44,206 nucleotides of DNA from DASQWP01 sp050697555 (GCA_050697555.1 JBOHAD010000012.1:1-44206), one strand, 5' to 3'; counted from the first letter of the stretch, positions 17,622 through 25,701 are shown. Made by a program: numbers and translations. Notes: generated by a model from the sequence alone, not told the origin.

Positions 17622-20357
17622 CTACTTCTTCGGCAGGTTCAGCCGCCAGGTGCTGAGACCGTGCGTCCCCGCGTAGAGGATCCGCTCGCTCGGGATGATC
17701 TCCAGGCTGGCGACCTCCACGTTGGGCATCCCCGGCCCGGAGCTCGTCCACGTCGTGGTGCCCGCGGCGAGCCTCGAGACGCCGAAGTCGGAGGCGGCGT
17801 AGAGGTCGCCCGTGACGTCGTCCCGTACGAGGTCGGTGACCGGCAGGTCACCCCAGTTGTGCGAGATGTCCGTCCACGTCGACGTCCCCGTCGCCGGGTT
17901 GTAGACGACCACGAACATGTGGCCCGGCGTGCCCGGCGTGTTGGCGGCGTAGCCGCTGTAGGAGATCCACGCCCGGTTCGGGTTGGCCGGGTCGATGTAG
18001 ATGCTCGAGACGAACCGGTTCGGGTCGATCGCAGTGTCGTCGTCGAGCCGCGTCCAGGAGACCGCGGCCGCCGGCTCGGCATCCACGTTGTTCGTGATGA
18101 ACACACGGCCGGTCGTCGTCGCCGCCCAGGCCGTCGACGTGTCGGTCGTCGCCCGCTCGACCGCCGCGACGGCTGGGCCGTCGCGGTCGCCCCAGAACGG
18201 ACTCGTGAGACGGTTCGGCCCCAGCTCGGCCCAGTCGCCGCACACGACGGTGAAATCGCCCGTCCATGTGTTGCAGTGCTCCTGAGCTTCCTCGTGGGTC
18301 ATCGTCCCGAGCCCGTGGGTCTTCGTCCGGTAGGCCGTCCGGCCGGTGCCCGCGAACATCGTCCCGCTCACGACGGGGTCGCTGATGATCGGCGAGTAGA
18401 ACTGCGATCCGGCGTGCCCGAACAGCGGGTCTGCCACCCAGATCCAGGTGCCGATCTCGCCGCCCTCGAAGTTCACCTCGGGCGTCACGTCGAAGAACGA
18501 ATGGAGGCGGAAGTCACGGAGCTCGACGTCGAAGCCGTTCCAGCCGCCGTCGCCGATCATCGTGTTCTCCCACTTCACCGGGTTCCCCGGCGTCTCCCAC
18601 GTGCCGTTGTCCTGCGTGCCGCCCTGGATCACGTTCACGTTGTGCGGGCTGGCAGTGACCTTGATCCACTGGAGCGTCGAGAGGCCCTTGTTCATGCCGA
18701 CGAGCTCCGACGGGATTGCGGACAGCATCTGCTCGCAGCGCTCTCGTTGGGTGGGAGTGAGATTGCGGTCGTCGCACCACTCGGAGCGGTCGACGAGCTC
18801 GCCGCTCGAGCGCATGACGCCGCCGTCGTTCGCCTCGAAGAACTGAAGCGGGTTGCTCGGGTTCGTGACGATCGCGTGCTGGTCCGGATGCAGCCCGTTC
18901 GGGTGCAGCGGGTCCGTCCCGTCGAACGTCATGTCCGTGCCCGTCTCTCCGGCGTCGGTCGAGAGGATCACCCCGCGCTTGTTGGCGATGTTCTCCCCGT
19001 AGGCGTAGTCGCCGCCGGCGTACACGATGTCCGGATGACCCTCCGGCGTGTAGACGAAGACGTCGTACCAGCACTGGGGCGTGCAGATGTCGAACCACGC
19101 CCAGCCCGGATCGGCCTCCGACGGGCTCGTGAGGTCCTGGAACACCGGAACGCCCGCGTTCGCGTTGTCGGTCCGGGAGAGCCGCGAGTACTGCTGGCCC
19201 TGGTTTCCCTCGTAGGCGTACATCCGGGTCACGCCGCCCGGCAGCGCGTTGACGGCGATCGCCGCGCGGGTCGTGGTGATGGTCGGGTTCAAGGACGGCT
19301 TGATCTGCGTCCACGTCGCGCCGCCGTCGCTCGAGCGCCAGATTCCGCGCGAGATCGACGAAGCGTAGATCGTGTCGGGGTCGTGAGGATCGAGCTCGAC
19401 GTGGCGAACGCCGCGCGGCGAGCAGGTGCCGCCGTTGTTGAACTCGGCCACGGTGCCTGTGCACTCGGCCGCCGTCGGAGCGCCGTTGTGGAGGAAGGCC
19501 CACGTGTCTCCGCCGTCGGTCGACTTGTAGAGGCCCCACTTGCCGGCGCCCGGAACGGGCCGGGTGACTCCGGAGCAGCACACGGCCGACATGCCGCGGA
19601 GCGCAGTAGTCACGCCGGCGTAGATCGTGTTCGGGCTGCCCGGCACGATGCGGATGTCACCGACGCCGAGGCCGTCGAACGTGTCTCCACCGACACGCTC
19701 GAACGTGTCGCCGCCGTCGGTGGACTTGTAGATGCCCGTGCCGGCGACGCAGCCGGAGCCGCAGATGTTCGCCTCGCCGGTCCCGACGTAGATCGTGTCG
19801 CCCGTCGGGTCGTTGCGGTCGATCTCGACGGAGCCGGCCGCGTTGATCCCGAGCGGCCCACCGAGGTACTCCCACTTCGGCGTGCCCGCGAGGGCGTTCT
19901 CCGTGCGCCAGACACCGCCGCCGGCCGGCGTGATGTACACGCGGCAGTGGCCGGGCCTACACGTGTCCGCGATGGCGATGTCGGTCGTCCGGCCCCCCGC
20001 GACGTATGCGTTCGGCACGTAGTTGCCCGAGTTGCGGAACTCGGTGAACGGATAGAGCGCGTGACTCGGCCCGACGGTCACCCACGTCCCCGGCCGGCCC
20101 TTCCCCTTCGGGAACGGGCGGCCCTTCGTCGAGGACCACGAGGACCGGGCAGCGTTCACGTCTGCGACCGAGATGTTGTCGTCCGGGTAGGCGCGCTGGA
20201 GGAACTCCGCCTCGGCCGCGCTGCCCGGACCCTCCTCAGCCATCCCCTGGCTGCCGGGAATCGATTGCTTGAGCTGTGCGAGATGGCCCGCGAGGCCAGT
20301 CGGCAGCTCGTCGCCTGCGGCGGCAGCTGGGCCCGGCGTTGTGCGCGAGGCCACCAC
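17622..20357 (-). CDS. Large BNR/sortilin-like propeller exoprotein (signal peptide out of frame)
   Basis: The 911 in-frame residues form a long Asp-box propeller protein of the VPS10/sortilin-like glycosyl-hydrolase type: STDGGDTFERV, STDGGDTWAFL, SSDGGATWTQI and STDAGETGTDM are clear blades, and GGGVWRTENA and DTIYVGTGEAN resemble the N-terminal blades of that group. No enzymatic motif is evident, so binding or matrix roles are as likely as catalysis. As assembled the frame opens with a GTG at 20357 and has no intact export signal. The same frame just upstream encodes VLAGVIIAAVALAALAAVV, and an ATG with a strong SD lies one base out of frame at 20439. One extra G near 20421-20423 would explain this. 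Confidence 0.85.
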   Translation of the reverse strand: MVASRTTPGPAAAAGDELPTGLAGHLAQLKQSIPGSQGMAEEGPGSAAEAEFLQRAYPDDNISVADVNAARSSWSSTKGRPFPKGKGRPGTWVTVGPSHALYPFTEFRNSGNYVPNAYVAGGRTTDIAIADTCRPGHCRVYITPAGGGVWRTENALAGTPKWEYLGGPLGINAAGSVEIDRNDPTGDTIYVGTGEANICGSGCVAGTGIYKSTDGGDTFERVGGDTFDGLGVGDIRIVPGSPNTIYAGVTTALRGMSAVCCSGVTRPVPGAGKWGLYKSTDGGDTWAFLHNGAPTAAECTGTVAEFNNGGTCSPRGVRHVELDPHDPDTIYASSISRGIWRSSDGGATWTQIKPSLNPTITTTRAAIAVNALPGGVTRMYAYEGNQGQQYSRLSRTDNANAGVPVFQDLTSPSEADPGWAWFDICTPQCWYDVFVYTPEGHPDIVYAGGDYAYGENIANKRGVILSTDAGETGTDMTFDGTDPLHPNGLHPDQHAIVTNPSNPLQFFEANDGGVMRSSGELVDRSEWCDDRNLTPTQRERCEQMLSAIPSELVGMNKGLSTLQWIKVTASPHNVNVIQGGTQDNGTWETPGNPVKWENTMIGDGGWNGFDVELRDFRLHSFFDVTPEVNFEGGEIGTWIWVADPLFGHAGSQFYSPIISDPVVSGTMFAGTGRTAYRTKTHGLGTMTHEEAQEHCNTWTGDFTVVCGDWAELGPNRLTSPFWGDRDGPAVAAVERATTDTSTAWAATTTGRVFITNNVDAEPAAAVSWTRLDDDTAIDPNRFVSSIYIDPANPNRAWISYSGYAANTPGTPGHMFVVVYNPATGTSTWTDISHNWGDLPVTDLVRDDVTGDLYAASDFGVSRLAAGTTTWTSSGPGMPNVEVASLEIIPSERILYAGTHGLSTWRLNLPKK

Positions 20358-20646
20358 CGCGGCGAGCGCCGCGAGTGCGACCGCGGCGATGATGACGCCA
20401 GCGAGGACACGCCGGCGCCCGGGAGAGCCTTCGTGGCATTCCCCTAACTCCCTCCCTCGAAGTTCGCGCGCCCGTGCGGCGCGCCTCGACAGCCGGCCGG
20501 GGACCTGCGTCCTCCTCGAGGCTCTGCTCGAGGCGGTGAACGAGCTCAGCGTTCAGGCTGCGCCCTGCGCGAGCCGCTGCGTCCGCGAGGCGGGCGCGAA
20601 GCTGCTCGGGCATCCGCAGCAGGAACCTGTACGTCCCCCCAGCCAC
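20236..20646 (-). CDS. Arc-like ribbon-helix-helix protein (reads into the start of the BNR gene)
   Basis: Residues 5-45 match the Arc family of small DNA-binding proteins: YRFLLRMPEQLRARLADAAA, then RAGRSLNAELVHRLEQSL. Such proteins are local transcription regulators or antitoxin-like factors. Only about the first 60-70 residues look real. As assembled the frame has no stop before the BNR start region and runs on to 20236 with low-complexity, Arg-rich nonsense that overlaps the signal-peptide sequence. The GTG at 20646 has no clear ribosome site; an internal ATG at MPEQLR would cut the first RHH strand, so GTG is preferred. A frameshift in this area is likely (see findings). Confidence 0.6.
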   Translation of the reverse strand: MAGGTYRFLLRMPEQLRARLADAAARAGRSLNAELVHRLEQSLEEDAGPRPAVEARRTGARTSREGVRGMPRRLSRAPACPRWRHHRRGRTRGARRGGGLAHNAGPSCRRRRRAADWPRGPSRTAQAIDSRQPGDG

Positions 20647-20819
20647 TGGCGGCGGGAAGTGTTCCAGACCTCGAGCGTGATATCAAGCCGCCCGCCCGGT
20701 GATATCGCCGCCGGCCTTGTGCTTCACCGGCACAAAGTCGGAACCGCTTCCGCTTCGGCTTTCCGCCACCGGTTCGCCCGGCGGCGCATGACGAGAGGAG
20801 CCGGAAACGAGGGTCTTAT

Positions 20820-20844
20820 CGCTTGTGCGTGTGGAACACAAGCG
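20820..20844. terminator. Hairpin after the ferredoxin-NADP reductase gene
   Basis: An 8-bp perfect stem CGCTTGTG/CACAAGCG (20820-20827 and 20837-20844) with a 9-nt loop lies 38 bp after the stop of the minus-strand reductase gene. A 14-bp perfect palindrome CGGCGGGCCCGCCG (20851-20864) lies between. Either could end the transcript. The rest of the gap 20647-20882 holds two GTGATATC words (near 20678 and 20699) but no gene that I can support. Confidence 0.4.
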
Positions 20845-20882
20845 CACGAACGGCGGGCCCGCCGAGTCCCGGGGAAAGCGAA

Positions 20883-21890
20883 CTAGTCGGTCGAGTACTT
20901 GGGCTGGACCTTCTCGCCGCGGATGCGGGCGATCGCCTGGTTGGCAGCGACGGCCGCCTCGCCCATGCCGATCGTGATGAGGGTGATCTTGCCCTCGTAG
21001 CCGGCGACGTCCCCGGCCGCGTAGACACCCGGAAGCGAAGTCTCCATCGACGTCGCGTCCACGAGGATCTGGCGCTTCCCGTGCAGCTCGAGGCCCCAGT
21101 CGGCGATCGAGCCGAGGTGGGAGTGGAAGCCGAGCAGCGTGATGAGAGCGTCGCACTCTACGTCGAAGGCTTCCCCCGTCGAGGTGTTCTCGACCGTCAC
21201 GGCCTGGATCGACCCGTCGCCGCGGATCCCCTTGACCTCTGCGGGGACGCAGATGCGAATGTTGCCCTGCTCCTCCAGCTCGCGGGCCTCCTTCACGGAG
21301 GTCTCGAGCGCGCGGAAGCGATCGCGCCGGTGGACGAGCGTGATCGGGAGCCGCGCCGTGTCCTGCAGGCCCAGGGTCCAGTCGAGCGCCGAGTCCCCAC
21401 CGCCGACGATGACGCACGACTTGCCGCGGAAGACGTCCTTGCGCCGGACGAAGTAGTGAAGGCCGTGGCCCTCCCAGGCGTCGACGTCCTCGATCTCGAG
21501 CTTGCGCGGCTCGAACGCGCCGTGGCCGGCCGTGACGATGAGCGCGCGGGTGGGGAAGGACTTGCCGCCGTGGGTGGTGAGGACGAGGAGCTCCTCCCCG
21601 TTCATCCCGACGCGCTGGAGGTCCTCGACCTCCTCGTTCAGGTGCACGTCCGCGCCGAACTGGAGACCCTGCTCGACGCAGAGGTCGACGAGCTTCTGCC
21701 CCTGGATCTTGGGGTGGCCGGCGACGTCGTAGACGTGCTTCTCGGGGTAGACGGCCGCCACCTGGCCACCGAGCTGGCCGAGGCTCTCGACGATGCGCAC
21801 GGAAGCGTCGCGGTGCCCGGCGTAGTACGCCGCCGCGAGCCCGACCGGCCCTGCGCCGATGATGGTCACGTCGACGACGTGCTCGCTCAT
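20883..21890 (-). CDS. Ferredoxin-NADP+ reductase, thioredoxin-reductase-like type (YumC family)
   Basis: The 335-residue flavoprotein moves electrons between NADPH and ferredoxin. The FAD site is GAGPVGLAAAYYAG (12-25), the NADP site is VIVGGGDSALDWTLGL, and the C-terminal FAD site is GVYAAGDVAGYEGKI followed by TIGMGEAAVAANQAI. The CxxC redox pair of thioredoxin reductase is absent (the sequence at that point is GDSALDW), and the MSEHVVDVTIIG start and IVESLGQLGGQVAAVYPEKH are typical of the YumC group. ATG 21890 has no SD; a palindrome and TAACTT lie directly upstream, so it may have its own regulated promoter in addition to any readthrough from erpA. Its position beside an Fe-S carrier and NDH-1 fits redox metabolism. 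Confidence 0.92.
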   Translation of the reverse strand: MSEHVVDVTIIGAGPVGLAAAYYAGHRDASVRIVESLGQLGGQVAAVYPEKHVYDVAGHPKIQGQKLVDLCVEQGLQFGADVHLNEEVEDLQRVGMNGEELLVLTTHGGKSFPTRALIVTAGHGAFEPRKLEIEDVDAWEGHGLHYFVRRKDVFRGKSCVIVGGGDSALDWTLGLQDTARLPITLVHRRDRFRALETSVKEARELEEQGNIRICVPAEVKGIRGDGSIQAVTVENTSTGEAFDVECDALITLLGFHSHLGSIADWGLELHGKRQILVDATSMETSLPGVYAAGDVAGYEGKITLITIGMGEAAVAANQAIARIRGEKVQPKYSTD

Positions 21891-21891
21891 T

Positions 21892-21914
21892 GCCGCCGTT
21901 AAGTTAGCGGCGGC
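21892..21914 (-). promoter_or_regulatory. Palindrome overlapping a -10-like box before the reductase gene
   Basis: GCCGCCG (21892-21898) and CGGCGGC (21908-21914) are perfect 7-bp inverted arms around a 9-base A/T-rich centre. On the minus strand the centre reads CTAACTTAA and contains TAACTT, ending 10 nt before ATG 21890. The arrangement could be an operator over the promoter, an RNA hairpin at the start codon, or the terminator of erpA, whose stop is 15 bp away. Confidence 0.45.
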
Positions 21915-21929
21915 GCGCAGCGGCGCCGC

Positions 21930-22328
21930 TCAGTGGCTGCAGCCCGAGCCGCAGCCGCCGCCGGCGTGCGCTTCGACGGGCTCACCCTCGGCCACGTCGT
22001 CCTTCGCCTGGAAGGAGGAGCCGCAGCCGCACGCGGCCGTCACATTCGGGTTGTTGATGGCAAACCCGGCCCCCATGAGCGCGTCGACGAAGTCGATCTC
22101 CGAGCCGGTGAGATAGGGCGCGCTGAAGGGATCGATCACGACCTTGACGCCGTGCATCTCGATCTCGTTGTCGCCGTCCTGGGGACCGCGGTCGAAGCCG
22201 AGCGCGTACTGGAAGCCCGAGCAGCCGCCGCCCTCGATGGCGACGCGGAGGACCCCGATCTCGCCTTCGGGCTCCTCGGCCATGAGCTCCTTGATCTTGC
22301 TCGCGGCCTTCTCCGTGACGGTGACCAT
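21930..22328 (-). CDS. HesB/IscA-family iron-sulfur carrier, ErpA-like, with Cys-rich tail
   Basis: A-type carriers hand Fe-S clusters to apo-enzymes. The 132-residue protein has the three ligand cysteines: Cys36 (GGGCSGFQYAL) and Cys100/Cys102 (AACGCGSSF). It also has the family segment FVDALMGAGFAINNPN. The tail after residue 107 is unusual, an acidic stretch and then GGGCGSGCSH with two more Cys and a His, about 25 residues longer than the typical carrier. It is transcribed divergently from nuoA, which needs many clusters. TACACT (22342-22337) ends 8 nt before ATG 22328 and no SD is visible, so the transcript is probably leaderless. Confidence 0.9.
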   Translation of the reverse strand: MVTVTEKAASKIKELMAEEPEGEIGVLRVAIEGGGCSGFQYALGFDRGPQDGDNEIEMHGVKVVIDPFSAPYLTGSEIDFVDALMGAGFAINNPNVTAACGCGSSFQAKDDVAEGEPVEAHAGGGCGSGCSH

Positions 22329-22336
22329 GTGGTCTG

Positions 22337-22342
22337 AGTGTA
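22337..22342 (-). promoter_or_regulatory. Candidate -10 (TACACT) for the ErpA-like gene
   Basis: TACACT on the minus strand ends 8 nt before the ATG. The transcription start is expected within 1-2 nt of the start codon. No good -35 can be seen. Confidence 0.35.
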
Positions 22343-22456
22343 GCAGCGGGTCCCGGCGGCGCCCGGGCCCGACTTTGTGACGCTCGTTGCAGTCATAACT
22401 TCCCCGCTCAGAGGGTGTTTTTCGACCGGCGGCGGGCCGGGCTTGTGAGCGGTAGG
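22343..22456 (+). promoter_or_regulatory. Divergent promoter region ahead of the nuo operon
   Basis: The 14-gene nuo operon must be transcribed from here. Two -10 candidates are seen on the plus strand: TAACTT at 22396-22401 (preceded by TCA), which would give a leader of about 50 nt, and TAGGAT at 22453-22458, which would start an RNA at about GTG 22466, an in-frame alternative start of nuoA. No TTGACA-like -35 stands out. The choice cannot be made from sequence. Confidence 0.35.
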
Positions 22457-22852
22457 ATGCCGGGCGTGCAGGCCGTCACGCTCGCTGCGCTCGACGACTG
22501 GTTTCCCTTCCTCGTCTACGCGCTCTTCGCAGCGGCGATCCCGGCCTCGATGCTGGTCTTCTCGTTCGTCTTCTCGACGCGGCGCGGACGGCAGGCCCCA
22601 CGGGCCCAGCGCATGCCCTTCGAGTCCGGCGTCTCGACGGGACCGCCGAAACAGCAGCGCTTCACAGTCAGCTTCTACCTGACGGCGATGCTCTTCATCG
22701 TCTTCGACATCGAGATCGTCTTCCTCTATCCCGTCGCGGTCATCCTCGACCAGGTGGGCGCCTTCGCGCTCGCCGAGTTCGGCTTCTTCATCGCCATCCT
22801 CGTGATCGCCTACGTGTACGTCTGGAAGCGGGGAGCGCTCGAATGGCGATAA
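22457..22852 (+). CDS. nuoA: NADH-quinone oxidoreductase subunit A (NuoA)
   Basis: NuoA is a small membrane subunit of complex I near the quinone site. The 131-residue protein has three membrane helices (about residues 14-38, 73-95 and 101-121). The conserved loop RMPFESGVSTGPPKQQRF includes the acidic residue and the Cys-replacing Ser common in non-enteric NuoA; SFYLTAMLFIVFDIEIVFLY is diagnostic. ATG 22457 was chosen. GTG 22415 would add a charged extension, and GTG 22466 would be used if the mRNA starts from TAGGAT. It overlaps nuoB by 10 bp and opens a complete nuoA-N operon. Confidence 0.93.
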   Translation: MPGVQAVTLAALDDWFPFLVYALFAAAIPASMLVFSFVFSTRRGRQAPRAQRMPFESGVSTGPPKQQRFTVSFYLTAMLFIVFDIEIVFLYPVAVILDQVGAFALAEFGFFIAILVIAYVYVWKRGALEWR

Positions 22853-23430
22853 ACAGGAAGCGCCTCGCCGACTACGGGCTCCAGTCCGAGCGGACGCTGA
22901 TGCGCAAGAAGGGCCCGAGCGTCTTCGAGCGCGAGCTGGGCGTCGAGGACATCGAGGACCGCCTCATGCTCACGACCGTCGAGAAGGCGGTCGCGTGGGC
23001 GCAGGGCTACTCGATCTGGCCCGACACGTTCGGCCTCGCCTGCTGCGCGATCGAGATGATGTCGATCGTCTCCTCCCGCTACGACGTGGCCCGTTTCGGC
23101 GCCGAGGTCTTCCGCTCCTCGCCGCGCCAGGCCGACCTCCTCATCGTCTCCGGCCGCGTGGCGCACAAGATGGCGGCGCCCCTGCGGCAGATCTACGATC
23201 AGATGCTCTCGCCCAAGTGGGTCATCGCCATGGGCGCCTGCGCGAGCTCAGGCGGCATGTTCAACAACTACGCCGTCCTCCAGGGCGTCGACAAGATCGT
23301 CCCCGTCGACATCCACGTGCCGGGATGCCCGCCCCGTCCCGAGGCGCTCCTCGAGGGCATCGTGCGCCTCCAGGAGAAGATCCACGCCGGCGTTCCGCCC
23401 GCGTACGAGATCCGCGGGGTCGCGCAGTGA
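22843..23430 (+). CDS. nuoB: NADH-quinone oxidoreductase subunit B (NuoB), N2 cluster subunit
   Basis: NuoB holds the terminal [4Fe-4S] cluster N2 that reduces quinone. The 195-residue protein has all four ligands: the tandem Cys67-Cys68 (GLACCAIEMM), Cys133 (GACASSGGMF) and Cys162 (GCPPRPEALL). The length is normal. Its ATG lies within the nuoA gene, 10 bp before that stop, and its last bases overlap nuoC by 4 bp. Confidence 0.97.
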   Translation: MAINRKRLADYGLQSERTLMRKKGPSVFERELGVEDIEDRLMLTTVEKAVAWAQGYSIWPDTFGLACCAIEMMSIVSSRYDVARFGAEVFRSSPRQADLLIVSGRVAHKMAAPLRQIYDQMLSPKWVIAMGACASSGGMFNNYAVLQGVDKIVPVDIHVPGCPPRPEALLEGIVRLQEKIHAGVPPAYEIRGVAQ

Positions 23431-23972
23431 GCTGGGAGGCCGTCCCCGGGTTCGTGGAGGAGCGTGAGGCGCACGGGGAGACCACCGTCGTCGTCCAGCG
23501 CGAGCGCCTGGAGGACGCCGCGCGCTTCCTGCGGGACGAAGGCGGCTTCGATCTCCTCGCGGACGTCGCGGCGACCGACTACCTGGGCTGGGACCGTCCG
23601 CGCGTGGCCGGCTACTGGGGCGACGCTCGCGGTCGCGACATCAACGCGCCTGGCTCGTGGGGACTCCAGGCGCAACCCGAGCCGAAGCCGGGCCGCTTCT
23701 CGGTCTCCTACCACCTGCTCGCGATCCGGGAGGGCGCACCGCGCCTCCGTGTCCAGATCTGGTGCGAGGAGGGCGAGGCCGTCCCGAGCGTCGTCTCGGT
23801 CTGGCCCACGGCCGACTGGCACGAGCGCGAGGCCTGGGACCTGATGGGCATCCCCTTCGAGGGTCACCCGAACCTCGTCCGCATCATCATGGAGGACGAC
23901 TGGGAGGGGCATCCCCTCCGCAAGGACTATCCGCTCGGCGGCGAGCCCGTCCGCTTCTCGGGCGAGGAGTAG
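23427..23972 (+). CDS. nuoC: NADH-quinone oxidoreductase subunit C (NuoC)
   Basis: The 181-residue peripheral-arm subunit carries the complex I 30-kDa signature EREAWDLMGIPFEGHPNL followed by RIIMEDDWEGHPLRKDYPL. It is a separate gene, not fused to nuoD as in enterics. The GTG start overlaps the nuoB stop by 4 bp. It has no cofactor; it scaffolds the connection between NuoB and NuoD. Confidence 0.95.
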   Translation: MSWEAVPGFVEEREAHGETTVVVQRERLEDAARFLRDEGGFDLLADVAATDYLGWDRPRVAGYWGDARGRDINAPGSWGLQAQPEPKPGRFSVSYHLLAIREGAPRLRVQIWCEEGEAVPSVVSVWPTADWHEREAWDLMGIPFEGHPNLVRIIMEDDWEGHPLRKDYPLGGEPVRFSGEE

Positions 23973-23974
23973 GC

Positions 23975-25234
23975 GTGGCGATCGCTGAGCGGAAGGCGAT
24001 CTACGAGCGGACGCGGATCCCGGAGCCCATCCCGTCCATCCTCCAGGTCGACCCCGCGCTCCTCGAGGCGGGTGACGTCCTCGAGGTCAACTTCGGGCCC
24101 AACCACCCCTCGACGCACGGGGTCCTCCGGCTCGTCGTCGACCTGAACGGGGAGCAGGTGGTCGGGCTCAAGGCCGTCGTCGGCTACCTGCACACGGGCT
24201 TCGAGAAGAACATGGAGGCGAAGACCTACTGGAAGGCGATCACGTACCCCGAACGGATCGACTACGTCTCCTTCCAGAACAACGAGCTCGTCTTCGTCCT
24301 CGCGATCGAGAAGCTGCTCGGCGTCGAGCCGCCCCCGAAGGCCCAGTGGATGCGCATGCTCCTCTGCGAGCTGAACCGGATCCACTCGCACCTGATCTGG
24401 CTCGGCACGGCGGCGCTCGAGCTCGGCGCGATCTCGATGTTCTGGTACTGCTTCCGCGAGAGGGACGCGGTCCTCGACCTCTTCGAGCTCGCCACGGGGG
24501 CGCGCATGCACACGCGCTACTTCCAGGCGGGCGGCCTCGCCGAGGACATTCCAACCGGCTTCTACGACGAGTGCCGGGTGTTCGCGGACTCGATGCAGGC
24601 CCGAGTCGACGAGTACGAAAGCCTTCTCTCCAGGCAAGCGATCTGGCTCGAGCGGACGAAGGGGATCGGGCTTCTCTCGGCCGCTGACGCGATCGCGCTC
24701 GGGCAGTCGGGGCCGGTCCTGCGCGCGTCCGGCGTCGACTGGGACCTGCGCCGCGCTCAGCCCTACCTGGCGTACGACCAGGTCGACTTCGACGTGCCCG
24801 TGTACCCGGGCGGGGACGTCTACGACCGCTACAAGGTGCACATGGACGAGATGCGCCAGTCCACGCGCATCGTCCAGCAGGCTCTCGAGGGAATGCCCGA
24901 GGGGCCGTGGATCGTCGACGACCGCAAGATCGTGCTCCCGCCTCGCCACGAGCTGCATACGTCGATGGAGAGCCTCATCCACCACTTCAAGCTCGTGACC
25001 GAGGGCTATCGCGTCCCGGCCGGCGAGGTGTACGTCGCGGTCGAGTCGCCCCGAGGCGAGCTCGGCTGCTACCTCGTCTCCGACGGCGGCCCCAAGCCGT
25101 GGCGGGTCAAGTTCCGCGCGCCCTCCTTCGTCGCGCTCGAGGCCACGGCGACGTGCATGCGCGACGCGCTCGTCGCCGACCTGATCGCCATCGTCGGCTC
25201 GCTCGACACCGTGATGGGCGAGGTGGACCGCTGA
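23975..25234 (+). CDS. nuoD: NADH-quinone oxidoreductase subunit D (NuoD)
   Basis: NuoD forms most of the quinone-binding pocket with NuoB. The 419-residue protein shows the 49-kDa signatures: NFGPNHPSTHGVLRLVVDL near residue 40, with the His of the pocket, LHTGFEKNMEAKTYWKAI, the ERIDYVSFQNNE segment and the C-terminal ESPRGELGCYLVSDGG. The GTG start at 23975 is 2 bp after nuoC. The stop overlaps the nuoE ATG by one base. Confidence 0.97.
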   Translation: MAIAERKAIYERTRIPEPIPSILQVDPALLEAGDVLEVNFGPNHPSTHGVLRLVVDLNGEQVVGLKAVVGYLHTGFEKNMEAKTYWKAITYPERIDYVSFQNNELVFVLAIEKLLGVEPPPKAQWMRMLLCELNRIHSHLIWLGTAALELGAISMFWYCFRERDAVLDLFELATGARMHTRYFQAGGLAEDIPTGFYDECRVFADSMQARVDEYESLLSRQAIWLERTKGIGLLSAADAIALGQSGPVLRASGVDWDLRRAQPYLAYDQVDFDVPVYPGGDVYDRYKVHMDEMRQSTRIVQQALEGMPEGPWIVDDRKIVLPPRHELHTSMESLIHHFKLVTEGYRVPAGEVYVAVESPRGELGCYLVSDGGPKPWRVKFRAPSFVALEATATCMRDALVADLIAIVGSLDTVMGEVDR

Positions 25235-25701
25235 TGGCCGAGCTCTACGACGAGATCCAGACGGTCGCGGCCCAGTACCCGTCCCGACGCTCGGCCGTCA
25301 TGCCCGCCCTCACGCTCGCGCAAGAGCGCCACGGCGGCTGGCTCCCGCCAGAGGCCTTCCGCGAGGTCGCCGAGGCGCTCGAGCTGACGCCCGCCTACTG
25401 CCAGGCGGTGGCGAGCTTCTACGACATGTACCACCTCGAGCCCGTGGGACGGCACATGGTCGAGGTGTGCACGAACGTCTCCTGCGCCCTCGTAGGCGCC
25501 CAACAGGTGCTCGAGGCCTTCGAGCGCGAGCTGGGCGTGAGCGCCGGCGAGACCACGGCGGACGGCGAGGTGACGCTGCGAACGGTCGAGTGCGCCGGTG
25601 GCTGCGGCTGGGGCACGGTCGTCTCCGTCGACCACCGCTACCGGGAGCCCGTCCGGGCCGAGGACGTGGCGGGAATCGTCAAGGAGCTCCGTGGCGCTTA
25701 G
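25234..25701 (+). CDS. nuoE: NADH-quinone oxidoreductase subunit E (NuoE), [2Fe-2S]
   Basis: NuoE is the thioredoxin-fold subunit with cluster N1a. The ligands are Cys79 and Cys84 (CTNVSC) and Cys120 and Cys124 (ECAGGCGWGTVV). The usual motif ECLGACG is here ECAGGCG, a mild variant. Length is 155 residues. It overlaps nuoF by 11 bp. Confidence 0.95.
   Translation: MAELYDEIQTVAAQYPSRRSAVMPALTLAQERHGGWLPPEAFREVAEALELTPAYCQAVASFYDMYHLEPVGRHMVEVCTNVSCALVGAQQVLEAFERELGVSAGETTADGEVTLRTVECAGGCGWGTVVSVDHRYREPVRAEDVAGIVKELRGA

Noticed and set aside
20647..20882. A small gene in the gap before the reductase
   Set aside because: Only frames of biased composition without start signals; it holds hairpins and two GTGATATC words but no supportable gene.
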